Shown piece after piece: positions 1-6,403 of a stretch of DNA of 16,899 nucleotides. Origin of the DNA: JAHELQ01 sp965603365. GTDB taxonomy: Bacteria; Acidobacteriota; Aminicenantia; UBA2199. The stretch lies in the NCBI GenBank assembly GCA_965603365.1, contig CBFDCR010000098.1, positions 1 to 16,899 of the forward strand, read 5' to 3'. Below the pieces are notes generated by a model. The model searched no databases. It was not told where the DNA came from and worked only from the letters and a program-made list of their open reading frames with translations. The position numbers and the translations under genes were made by a program. Each line of letters begins with the position of its first letter. Positions within the stretch are counted from its first letter, which is position 1.

Positions 1-170
1 GATACCGGTGCCCCCTAGGGGTGATATCGGGGCCAAAAGGGGTGATACCGGTGCCCTCCAGGGGTGATATCGGAGCCAAAAGGGTCGATACCGGAGATCC
101 AGGGGTCAACATAGGCGCCCAAAGGGTCAACATTGGAGATCAGGGGATCATGACCGGCCCCGGTTATCCC
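1..170. repeat. Tandem 21/22-bp minisatellite, about 8 units
   Basis: Eight consecutive units start at 1, 23, 44, 66, 87, 108, 129 and 150, with lengths 22, 21, 22, 21, 21, 21, 21 and 21. The first four alternate between two types (GATACCGGTGCC... and GATATCGGRGCC...), giving a 43-bp higher-order period. The units decay towards the right. The 22-bp units break the reading frame, and a stop lies in frame at 16-18, so a continuous repeat protein is unlikely even though the 21-bp units can be read as heptapeptides. The array may continue to the left of the window. Confidence 0.8.
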
Positions 171-305
171 GATATCTTTGCCTCCTCCTCCAATCTACCT
201 GTCACACCCGCCATTTTAACATTCCACTATGCCGATATTACACCATTCCATACCGCTGCAGAGCCGCGGGGACTAAGATAAATAACGGGCGCTTCCTCTC
301 TAAAA

Positions 306-464
306 GTGAACGCACCCTTTCACATTAATGGCAAACGACTGCGGGCAGAATTACCGGTTCATTTAAAGGATAGAGCCGCTTTAACATACCCGGAGATCAT
401 AAAATTTGAAATTGTGGGATCGGAATGGGACAGGCAAAAGGTAGAGCTAAAATCCGTGGGTTAA
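306..464 (+). CDS. Short unrecognised reading frame, possible gene relic
   Basis: A GTG-started frame of 52 codons ends in TAA just before the promoter of the next gene. Upstream it is open back to a stop at 279-281. The amino-acid composition looks protein-like (NGKRLRAELPVHL, then FEIVGSEWD), but I do not recognise the family and see no good ribosome binding site. Its last third coincides with the left copy of the dispersed repeat at 416-451, whose other copy lies in apparently non-coding DNA. It could be the tail of a broken gene or simply chance. Confidence 0.2.
   Translation: MNAPFHINGKRLRAELPVHLKDRAALTYPEIIKFEIVGSEWDRQKVELKSVG
416..451 (+). repeat. Left copy of imperfect direct repeat
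   Basis: It begins GGGATCGGAA and contains AAAGGTAG. It aligns with 1856-1892 over 37 columns with four mismatches and one single-base gap. Same orientation as the right copy. The two copies lie on either side of the toxin-antitoxin relics at 541-1788. Confidence 0.65.
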
Positions 465-466
465 AG

Positions 467-495
467 TTGACAAATTTGAAAAGTAGTATTAACAT
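467..495 (+). promoter_or_regulatory. Sigma70-type promoter for the 541 gene
   Basis: A perfect TTGACA at 467-472 is followed by a 17-nt spacer and TAACAT at 490-495. The predicted transcript would start near 502 and would include the AGAGAGG ribosome binding site ahead of the 541 start codon. Confidence 0.55.
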
Positions 496-540
496 TAAGT
501 TTCGGGTAACCACATGATTGAAGAATAAGAGAGGTATTTT

Positions 541-756
541 ATGAAGGTTAGAGAACGGACAATAGAAGAGTTAAATCATTTAAAACCAAACGAAATTGTA
601 AAAGTTTACAACCTGATACTCTCTCTAAAAAACCATGAAAATGACTTCCCTTCCAGGCCCCCTAAGACTGCATATCTAAAGGTTAGAGAGGCTCTCAAAC
701 ACTGCAAGGGATCATTGGCAGAAGACATCTTATCACAGAGGGAAGATCGGATATGA
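541..756 (+). CDS. Antitoxin-like protein of a PIN-toxin pair
   Basis: This 71-residue acidic/basic protein starts at ATG with an AGAGAGG ribosome binding site 6-7 nt upstream. The first half (ELNHLKPNEIVKVYNLILSL) resembles the short helical start of DUF2281-like and VapB-like antitoxins. The second half (AYLKVREALKHCKGSLAED) is like the toxin-wrapping tail of antitoxins paired with PIN toxins. Its stop overlaps the next start as ATGA (753-756), the usual coupling of an antitoxin to its toxin. The frame is intact, but the partner toxin is a wreck, so it is probably a solitary antitoxin. The family assignment comes from recall and context. Confidence 0.65.
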   Translation: MKVRERTIEELNHLKPNEIVKVYNLILSLKNHENDFPSRPPKTAYLKVREALKHCKGSLAEDILSQREDRI

Positions 757-945
757 ATTTATTTTTCGACACCTCTGCAATTGAAAGAGTATGGGAAGGG
801 ATACGGTCTCAGGGCATTAGATGCCCTGCATCTGGGTGCCTTTAGCTTAATTTGTGATGATGATTGGGTTTTTGTGACTTCCGATACCAATCTCGGCAAC
901 ATCTTAGAAAATATTGGCTATAAAACCATAGACCCTCTCAATTAA
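753..945 (+). pseudogene. VapC-like PIN-domain toxin, internally deleted and frameshifted
   Basis: The start overlaps the antitoxin stop. The first residues, MNLFFDTSA, are the N-terminal strand of a PIN ribonuclease with its first metal-binding Asp. The frame then jumps to IERVWEGIRSQGIR, which in PIN toxins lies just before the last helices, and stops at 843-845. In another frame from 814 the typical PIN C-terminus continues (ALDALHLGAF, then FVTSDTNLGNIL) to a stop at 943-945. About 70-85 codons of the middle of the domain are missing compared with a normal protein of roughly 130 residues, so the central acidic residues are lost. The toxin cannot be active. Confidence 0.8.
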
Positions 946-1114
946 TGCCTTCGGTAAAAAATTCCCCCGCCTCCCTTTCCCGCGACCACTTAATCTATTT
1001 TTTTGATTGTTTCACATAGTGCGGGATTGGGGGACAGTCGAGATTTTGTTTCCTGGAGTAAAAACATCATGTTTCCGGGTGATAGAGTTGATTAATGAGA
1101 AATGAGAGGTTTTT

Positions 1115-1330
1115 ATGTTAAGTATTCAGGAGTATAAAACAAAGATCGATCATATTATTGATCGATTGCCGGAGTCAAAAGTCGGAGAACTGCTGGATTA
1201 TGCCGCCTATCTAAGCCTGAAATACACAGACCGAGTCGAATCAGGGGTCGATGAAGAATCCTTAATGCTTCAGCAAGAATCCTTGAAAAAAATATGGGAT
1301 CACCCAGAGGAAGATATTTATGAATTATAA
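1115..1330 (+). CDS. DUF2281-like antitoxin of a MazF/PemK-type pair
   Basis: This is a 71-residue protein starting at ATG with GAGAGG 5-6 nt upstream. The central segment, IIDRLPESKVGELLDYAAYLSLKY, read as two pieces (IIDRLPESKVGELL and DYAAYLSLKY), matches the LPE...LLD(F/Y)xxxL pattern of DUF2281-type antitoxins. The acidic tail (HPEEDIYEL) would contact a toxin. Its end overlaps the next gene by 11 nt (1320-1330), as expected in a toxin-antitoxin operon. The downstream toxin is truncated, so this antitoxin also appears to be orphaned. The family is assigned from pattern, not from a search. Confidence 0.65.
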   Translation: MLSIQEYKTKIDHIIDRLPESKVGELLDYAAYLSLKYTDRVESGVDEESLMLQQESLKKIWDHPEEDIYEL

Positions 1331-1460
1331 ACGGGGCGATGTGGTCATCCTGCCCTTCCCTTTCGTTACCCAAAACGGTGCAAAACAAAAGGCCCGGCCG
1401 GCCATGGGGGCGTATTCTACGTCTGTCCTGTTTTTTGTTCCTTATTTTAGTGGGATATAG
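1320..1460 (+). pseudogene. MazF/PemK-family toxin, truncated after about 28 residues
   Basis: The frame begins MNYKRGDVVILPFPFVTQNG and reaches ARPA. This is the first strand and loop of the PemK/MazF endoribonuclease fold (GDVV...PFPF...RPA). After that, homology stops and an unrelated tail of 18 residues runs to a stop at 1458-1460. Family members have about 105-120 residues, so about three quarters of the protein is missing, including the later strands that complete the active site. The break lies close to the 3' end of the convergent DUF433 gene (1447), with which it overlaps by 14 nt. The deletion joint probably lies near 1403-1447. Confidence 0.75.
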
Positions 1461-1788
1461 CCGCTTTGGCCTGGCGGGATAGTAGACGTTCCCGGATGTT
1501 GTGAGGGTTAAAGCGGTCCTGGTTTTGCTGGCGAACCTGTTCGGCAATCTTACGGCGTTGATGTAAATAGGCATCCACCTCCGGCTGCTGCCGCAGGTAG
1601 TAACTCAGGACAGCGTAAACATCGGCCAGATGAAGAGACGGATATCGATACACAATTTCTTCGGCGGTCGCCCCCTCCCGGAAAGCGGCGATCACGGTAT
1701 CGAGGGTTACCCGCGTACCGCCGATCCGCATAACGCCATCTGAATTTAATGTTAAAGGAACTTGCTCTTTCTTTATTGTCAAACCCAT
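1447..1788 (-). CDS. DUF433-family antitoxin, toxin absent
   Basis: The 113-residue protein contains the DUF433 signature: RIGGTRVTLDTVIAAFREGA near residues 22-41, then EEIVYRYPSLHLADVYAVLSYYL and a helical tail. DUF433 proteins are small helix-turn-helix antitoxins usually followed by a DUF5615 PIN-like toxin. Nothing of the kind follows here: the stop runs straight into the truncated MazF relic. I chose the ATG at 1788 because GAAGGA lies about 7 nt before it. A GTG five codons upstream (1803) is possible but would leave no room for that site. A TATAAT box lies at 1808-1813. Confidence 0.8.
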   Translation of the reverse strand: MGLTIKKEQVPLTLNSDGVMRIGGTRVTLDTVIAAFREGATAEEIVYRYPSLHLADVYAVLSYYLRQQPEVDAYLHQRRKIAEQVRQQNQDRFNPHNIRERLLSRQAKAAISH

Positions 1789-1807
1789 GAGATTATCCTT
1801 CACCGTA

Positions 1808-1813
1808 ATTATA
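1808..1813 (-). promoter_or_regulatory. -10 box for the DUF433 gene
   Basis: The minus strand reads TATAAT 19 nt before the ATG at 1788. The predicted start would leave a leader of about 12-15 nt that still carries GAAGGA. No good -35 is seen at 16-18 nt. Confidence 0.4.
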
Positions 1814-1855
1814 GGCCAAAAACATGTGGCTTAGCATTTTTCCCGTTAGTTCTCC

Positions 1856-1892
1856 GGGATCGGAACGGGAGAGGCGAAAGGTAGGGTCTAAA
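1856..1892 (+). repeat. Right copy of imperfect direct repeat
   Basis: Partner of 416-451, beginning GGGATCGGAA with AAAGGTAGGG in the middle. Spacing between the copies is about 1.4 kb. Confidence 0.65.
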
Positions 1893-1902
1893 CGAACGGG
1901 AC

Positions 1903-1934
1903 TGATGGAATATTGGAGTGATGGAATGGTGGAA
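1903..1934 (+). repeat. Two 16-bp tandem copies of a TGATGGAAT-type simple repeat
   Basis: TGATGGAATATTGGAG is followed directly by TGATGGAATGGTGGAA, and similar GGAATGGGGGAGG sequence continues beyond. It adjoins the dispersed repeat copy and looks like intergenic low-complexity DNA. Confidence 0.5.
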
Positions 1935-2123
1935 TGGGGGAGGGATGTAAAAAATAGATGGGGGAAGGGTCTGAGGGAGGGGCGAGAGAATCTGCGTCCC
2001 CTACATTTGCTGCTATTTTGACCCCAGGAGTTTTCCCCAAAATCAGATGAATTTTGGAAGGCATATTCGTCGGGCGCTTTTTTCAAGATCTTTGCCGACA
2101 AATGATAACGTGGAAGAGAAATG

Positions 2124-5100
2124 TTAGAGGACTTTGATGATGACTACCGTCATGTCGTCGTGCTGGTCGGCGCCGTCGGAGAACTTCCTGATGTCGGCCA
2201 TTATCTTTTCGATCATTTCTCCGGCCGACAACCGGACCGTATCCGGCTGCCGGAGCAGGCTTTCCAGCCTCTCTTTCCCGTAAAACTCATACTGAAGATC
2301 CCAGGACTCATAAATACCGTCGGTAAAAAGTACAACGGTATCTCCCGGCTGAAGTCGAACTCTTTTCTCCCGAAACCGGCTCTTCTTGTCAAGCCCCAGG
2401 GGCAACCTTGAGCCCCCTGTCTTCAAGACCTCAAGCGAACCGCCGGTCAGCAAAATGGGCTCCGGCAGGCCGGCATTGGTAAAGGTCATCTCTCTGGTAT
2501 TTTTATTAATAGAGACGATTAACAGGGCGGTGAAGACCCGTTTATTAGTCTTATGGTAGAGAGAGTCGTTGAGCCGGGTCATGATCGCCGTGATGGAGTT
2601 GGTCTCCGATGCCTTGGCGAAGATGATACCGTCTGCCATAACAGCGGTCATGGCCGCATTCATGGCCTTGCCCGACACGTCCCCCAGCACGATGCCGAAA
2701 CGGGTATCGTCCTCGTCCAGCCACAGGTAGTCGAAAAAATCTCCTCCCACTTCATTGGCGGGCATACACACCCCGGAAATATTGAAACCGGCGATTTCCG
2801 GGCCCTGCTGGGGCATGATGGACATCTGGGCGTGGTGGGCCGCCTTAAGTTCGGTCTCCATACGGGTCTTCAGGAATAGATTTCTCATCTTCTTCCGGTA
2901 GAGGGCCCAGGAAGTCAACAGGATCGTTAGCAGGGACAAGCCCCTGAACCACCAGGTCTGCCAGAAGGGGGGGGTGATGGTGATGTCGATCGAGGCCCCC
3001 GCCTCGTTCCAGATGCCGTCGTTGTTCGATCCCTTGACCCGGAACGTATACTTGCCCGGGGCCAGCGTCGTGTAAGAGGCGAAGCGTTTATGGGAATCGG
3101 TATAAATCCAATCTTCATCCAGCCCCTCCATTTTGAAGGCATACTGGTTTTTCCGGGGAATCGTGTAATCCAATGCCGCAAATTCAAAGGAGAAGAAATA
3201 GTCCTTGTACGATAGGGTCAGCGCTTTTATCTCTGAGACCGGTCGCTCCAGTTCGACCCTCTTGTTCAGCTTCTGGAACGAGGTGATGACCACCGGGGGA
3301 ATGTGGGGATTGTCTTTGATGGTTTCGGGGTAGAAGGCGTTAAAACCGTTGATGCCGCCGAAAAACAGTTCCCCGCTGCTGCTTTTAAAATACGATCCCC
3401 CGTTAAATTCATTGCTCTGCAGCCCATCGACGGCATGATAGTTCTTAAACGTTTTTGCCCGGGGATCAAATTTAGACAGGCCGTTGTTGGTGCTGAGCCA
3501 GAGGTAACCCTGATCATCCTCCAGGATGCCGTAGATGGTGTCGTCCGCCAGGCCGTGGCTCATGTCGACATGGGAGAAGGTCCCGTCATTGCGGTTAAAC
3601 CGGTTGAGTCCGCCCTCGGTGCCGATCCACAGTACCCCCGCCCTGTCTTTGTAGAGGCAAAATATATAGTCGTTACTCAAACTGTCGGGGTCTTTGGGGT
3701 CGGCCCGGTAATGGGTGAATGTCTCTTTTTCTATCTCAAGTGTATTGAGACCGCCGCCGTAGGTGCCGAGCCACAATACTCCCGGCGGATCTTCGGTGAT
3801 AGACCGCACCACATCGTTGCCCAGGCTGTTGGGGTCGAGGTCACTGGCCTGGTAGCGGGTAAATGACCCCAGGTCCCGGTTCAGTCTGTTCAGCCCGCCG
3901 CCGTGGGTGCCGATCCACAGCACCCCGGAGCGATCTTCGTAAATGCAGCGAATCTCGTCGTGACTCAGGCTGCCGGGATCAGCGGGGATATGCCTAAAAT
4001 GGCTGAAGGTTTCGGTATCCTTGTGGAATCGGTTCAATCCCCCGCCGTTGGTGCCGATCCAGAATGTCCCCCGGCGATCTTCAAAAACCACCCTGACTTT
4101 ATCGTTGCTCAGGCTCAGCGGATTGTGGGGATCGGCCCGGTAATGGGTGAACCGGTTCGCTTTGCGGTCAAACCGGTCCAATCCGCCGCCGTGTGTTCCG
4201 ATCCACAGTACCCCCAAGCGGTCTTCATAGATCGACCAGACAATATTGTGGCCCAGGCTGTTGGCATCGTCGGGGTCGGCCCGGTAGTGGAGAAATTTCC
4301 TGTTTTGGCCGATAAATTTATTGACGCCGCCGCCGTACGTACCGACCCACAGCACCCCCGACCGGTCCTCGTAAATCGAGTGAATCTCGTCGTGGCTCAG
4401 GCTGTGGGGATCATTGGGATTGTTTTTATACACGGTAAATGTGTTCGTCTGCCGCTCCAATCGATTTAGTCCGCCGTCGGTACCGATCCAGAGCACCCCG
4501 CTTTGATCCTCGTAGATGGCCCTGACGATGTCGTGGCTTAAGCTGTGCCGGTTAGCCGGCTCGGATCGATAATGCCTGAAAAGCCCCGTTTCCGGATCCA
4601 GTCGATTCAGCCCGCCGCCGTTGGTGCCGATCCACAGCAGGCCAAACCGGTCTTCATGGATAGACAAAACGTGATCGTGGCTTAAGCTGCGGCCATCGTC
4701 TGGCCCGGCCCGATAATGGCTAAATACCCCGGTTTTTGGATCAAACCGATTCAGCCCGCCGCCGTTGGTGCCCACCCACAGCCGCCCCGATCGGTCTTCG
4801 TAGAGCGCATAGACTTCGTCGTGGCTCAAGCTGTCGGGATTGCCGGGTTGGTGGACAAAGCGTCTGAACCGTTTCGTCTCTCGATCAAAACGGTTTAACC
4901 CGCCGTCCGTGCCGATCCACAGTACCCCGGATCGGTCTCTACATTCACAAATGGCTCTCACCACATCGCTGCCCAGGCTGGCCGGGTCATGGGGGTCTCG
5001 GCGGTAGTGGCTGAACCGTTCCTTACGGGGATCAAAGCGGGTGAGTCCCCCATAAAACGTCCCGATCCAGAGGATGCCGTACCGGTCTTCATGAATGCAC

Positions 5101-5363
5101 AGGATGTTGTCGTGGCTCAAGCCGTTGGGATCACCGGGCTTCTCCTTAAACACCGTAAACTCATAGCCGTCGTACTTGTTGAGACCATCCTCGGTGCCGA
5201 ACCACAAAAATCCCCGGCTGTCCTGGAGCATACACTCTACGATGCTCTGCGACAATCCCTGCTCGATGGAGATACGCTCGAAGCGGATAGTCCCCGTTTC
5301 GCTGCATATGTAGTGAACCGCTCCCCAAAAGATGAAAAACAAAATTCCAACCTGTCTTTTCAC
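2124..5363 (-). CDS. Transmembrane two-component-type propeller / Y_Y_Y / SpoIIE protein phosphatase
   Basis: A 1079-residue sensor. Residues 1-21 form a signal peptide. About residues 25-705 hold 14 propeller blades, most carrying LWIGTxGGGLNRF and a LSHDxV linker, probably two seven-bladed propellers outside the cytoplasmic membrane. A Y_Y_Y domain follows (about 713-800), then one membrane helix (about 803-822) and a short linker. The cytoplasmic PP2C/SpoIIE domain (about 840-1079) keeps its metal motifs: EVGGDFFDY, GDVSGK, DGIYE and DDMTVV. Such phosphatases usually dephosphorylate an anti-sigma-factor antagonist; none is encoded nearby. Propellers of this type are normally joined to a histidine kinase, so the phosphatase output is notable. 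The start is GTG with GAGGGG directly before it; an upstream ATG runs into a stop, and only the GTG start includes the signal peptide. It is divergent from rsmH, 86 nt apart. Confidence 0.93.
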   Translation of the reverse strand: MKRQVGILFFIFWGAVHYICSETGTIRFERISIEQGLSQSIVECMLQDSRGFLWFGTEDGLNKYDGYEFTVFKEKPGDPNGLSHDNILCIHEDRYGILWIGTFYGGLTRFDPRKERFSHYRRDPHDPASLGSDVVRAICECRDRSGVLWIGTDGGLNRFDRETKRFRRFVHQPGNPDSLSHDEVYALYEDRSGRLWVGTNGGGLNRFDPKTGVFSHYRAGPDDGRSLSHDHVLSIHEDRFGLLWIGTNGGGLNRLDPETGLFRHYRSEPANRHSLSHDIVRAIYEDQSGVLWIGTDGGLNRLERQTNTFTVYKNNPNDPHSLSHDEIHSIYEDRSGVLWVGTYGGGVNKFIGQNRKFLHYRADPDDANSLGHNIVWSIYEDRLGVLWIGTHGGGLDRFDRKANRFTHYRADPHNPLSLSNDKVRVVFEDRRGTFWIGTNGGGLNRFHKDTETFSHFRHIPADPGSLSHDEIRCIYEDRSGVLWIGTHGGGLNRLNRDLGSFTRYQASDLDPNSLGNDVVRSITEDPPGVLWLGTYGGGLNTLEIEKETFTHYRADPKDPDSLSNDYIFCLYKDRAGVLWIGTEGGLNRFNRNDGTFSHVDMSHGLADDTIYGILEDDQGYLWLSTNNGLSKFDPRAKTFKNYHAVDGLQSNEFNGGSYFKSSSGELFFGGINGFNAFYPETIKDNPHIPPVVITSFQKLNKRVELERPVSEIKALTLSYKDYFFSFEFAALDYTIPRKNQYAFKMEGLDEDWIYTDSHKRFASYTTLAPGKYTFRVKGSNNDGIWNEAGASIDITITPPFWQTWWFRGLSLLTILLTSWALYRKKMRNLFLKTRMETELKAAHHAQMSIMPQQGPEIAGFNISGVCMPANEVGGDFFDYLWLDEDDTRFGIVLGDVSGKAMNAAMTAVMADGIIFAKASETNSITAIMTRLNDSLYHKTNKRVFTALLIVSINKNTREMTFTNAGLPEPILLTGGSLEVLKTGGSRLPLGLDKKSRFREKRVRLQPGDTVVLFTDGIYESWDLQYEFYGKERLESLLRQPDTVRLSAGEMIEKIMADIRKFSDGADQHDDMTVVIIKVL

Positions 5364-5434
5364 CCCCTCTTTTTACACCAAATGAGCCATTAACGCAAGC
5401 CCCCGCTCAGCGGAAGATTTTTGGGCGGTAAATC

Positions 5435-5443
5435 TGGTATAAT
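5435..5443 (+). promoter_or_regulatory. Extended -10 promoter giving a probably leaderless rsmH mRNA
   Basis: TGGTATAAT is a perfect TATAAT with the TGn extension. It ends only 6 nt before the rsmH ATG at 5450. A transcription start 6-8 nt downstream falls on or next to the start codon. No Shine-Dalgarno sequence precedes the ATG and no good -35 is visible, as expected for an extended -10 promoter. Confidence 0.55.
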
Positions 5444-5449
5444 AGGCAG

Positions 5450-6358
5450 ATGGTTAACGAGAACGAGGACATTGAAATTAGTTCTGTTAAGGCGCACCTG
5501 CCGGTGCTGGAAGGGGAAGTGGTCGAGATTCTAACGGCGGCACGGGGCGGCGTCTTCTTTGACGGTACGGTGGGATTGGGGGGCCACAGCCGGGCCATTT
5601 TGGCTGCCAATGGCAATAATTATGTGTACGGAACCGACAGGGACGGCGAGTCGCTGGCAACTGCCGAAGAGAGACTGGCCCCCTTTTCGGGCCGGTTCAG
5701 CTTGTTTCAGGCGGACTTCAAGCAGATCGAGTCACTCCCCATTGCCGTCCCCCGCATCGACGGCTTCCTCTTCGACCTGGGGGTCTCCTCCTTTCAACTG
5801 GACAGTCCCCATAAGGGGTTTTCCTATGCCCGGCCGGCGCCGCTGGACATGAGGATGGACAGCCGCCAGCCCCTCACCGCCCGGCAGGTGGTCAATCACT
5901 ACTCCTATGACGCCCTGTTTGCCGTGTTTAAAGAGTACGGCGAATTGAAGAACCCGGCAAGGGTCTGCCAACAAATCGTGTTTCACCGCAAGCAGCGGGA
6001 GATAGAGACCACCGCCGACCTAAAGGAAATTGTCCGGCGCATCCTGCCCCGGCGGCCCACCATGGACCCCCTGGCCCGGGTGTTCCAGGCGATCCGCATC
6101 GAAGTCAACCGGGAGTTGACCGGGCTGGAGCCGTTCTTCCAGAGACTCATCGACGCCATGAAGCCGGGCGCCAGGATTGTAAGTATCGCCTTTCACTCCC
6201 TGGAAGACCGGATCGCCAAGTCGGTATTAAAAACCGCCAGAGATGGCGGCCTGATCAAAATCCTGACCCCCAAACCGTTAACCCCCGGGGACGGGGAACT
6301 CTCCACAAATCCCCGGGCCCGCTCGGCCAGGTTGAGGGCCGCCGAAAAAATTTGCTAA
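5450..6358 (+). CDS. rsmH: 16S rRNA (cytosine1402-N4)-methyltransferase RsmH
   Basis: The 302-residue protein is of usual RsmH length (about 300-315). It transfers methyl from SAM to N4 of C1402 in the 16S rRNA P-site region. Visible signatures are HLPVLEGEVVEIL near the start, the SAM loop FDGTVGLGGHS (37-47), FDLGVSSFQLD (about 108-118), the PLDMRMD segment, ARVFQAIRIEVN and SIAFHSLEDR (about 244-253), ending with the usual NPRARSARLRAAEK. In most bacteria rsmH lies in the cell-division cluster after mraZ. Here it stands outside that cluster and is followed 45 nt later by rsmI, the other enzyme acting on C1402. The ATG at 5450 is the only good start and appears leaderless. Confidence 0.97.
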   Translation: MVNENEDIEISSVKAHLPVLEGEVVEILTAARGGVFFDGTVGLGGHSRAILAANGNNYVYGTDRDGESLATAEERLAPFSGRFSLFQADFKQIESLPIAVPRIDGFLFDLGVSSFQLDSPHKGFSYARPAPLDMRMDSRQPLTARQVVNHYSYDALFAVFKEYGELKNPARVCQQIVFHRKQREIETTADLKEIVRRILPRRPTMDPLARVFQAIRIEVNRELTGLEPFFQRLIDAMKPGARIVSIAFHSLEDRIAKSVLKTARDGGLIKILTPKPLTPGDGELSTNPRARSARLRAAEKIC

Positions 6359-6390
6359 AAAAGGGTGTTTTATTAGCGGGGAGAATGGGT

Positions 6391-6396
6391 TAAAAT
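6391..6396 (+). promoter_or_regulatory. -10 box close to the rsmI start
   Basis: TAAAAT ends 7 nt before the rsmI ATG at 6404, the same geometry as at rsmH. No Shine-Dalgarno sequence is present. The -35 region is weak. It may make rsmI a leaderless transcript of its own, in addition to read-through from rsmH. Confidence 0.4.
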
Positions 6397-6403
6397 AGAG
6401 CCT

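Larger units (their letters stand above)
171..466. other. Gene-poor stretch after the tandem repeat
   Basis: No recognisable gene lies here. It holds a short reading frame at 306-464, listed separately, and the left copy of a dispersed repeat at 416-451. The plus-strand frame that runs out of the tandem array to 281 has no recognisable family and looks incidental. Confidence 0.5.
1789..2123. other. Intergenic stretch between DUF433 and the propeller phosphatase
   Basis: It contains the DUF433 promoter, the right copy of the dispersed repeat (1856-1892) and a short tandem repeat at 1903-1934. Open frames on both strands here (1793-2101 minus, 1824-2021 plus) follow the repeats and show no family likeness. 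I see no classic terminator for the gene ending at 2124. Confidence 0.5.

Noticed and set aside
1..170. CRISPR array
   Set aside because: Units are directly adjacent with no unique spacers of constant length, and no cas genes are seen.
21..281. Coding sequence made of heptapeptide repeats
   Set aside because: The frame is open only for the 21-bp units; 22-bp units and a stop at 16-18 break it, the start has no ribosome site and the tail has no family likeness.
1155..1574. Minus-strand ORF across the MazF relic
   Set aside because: It is antisense to the DUF2281-like antitoxin and overlaps the better supported DUF433 gene in another frame.
1793..2101. 102-residue minus-strand ORF
   Set aside because: Its sequence follows the dispersed and simple repeats (PHSTIPSLQYSISP), with no ribosome site and no recognisable domain.
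3303..4469. Long plus-strand ORFs opposite the propeller gene
   Set aside because: They are mirror frames of the repeated blades; the periodic VGADPQ-type pattern comes from the antisense of LWIGT motifs.
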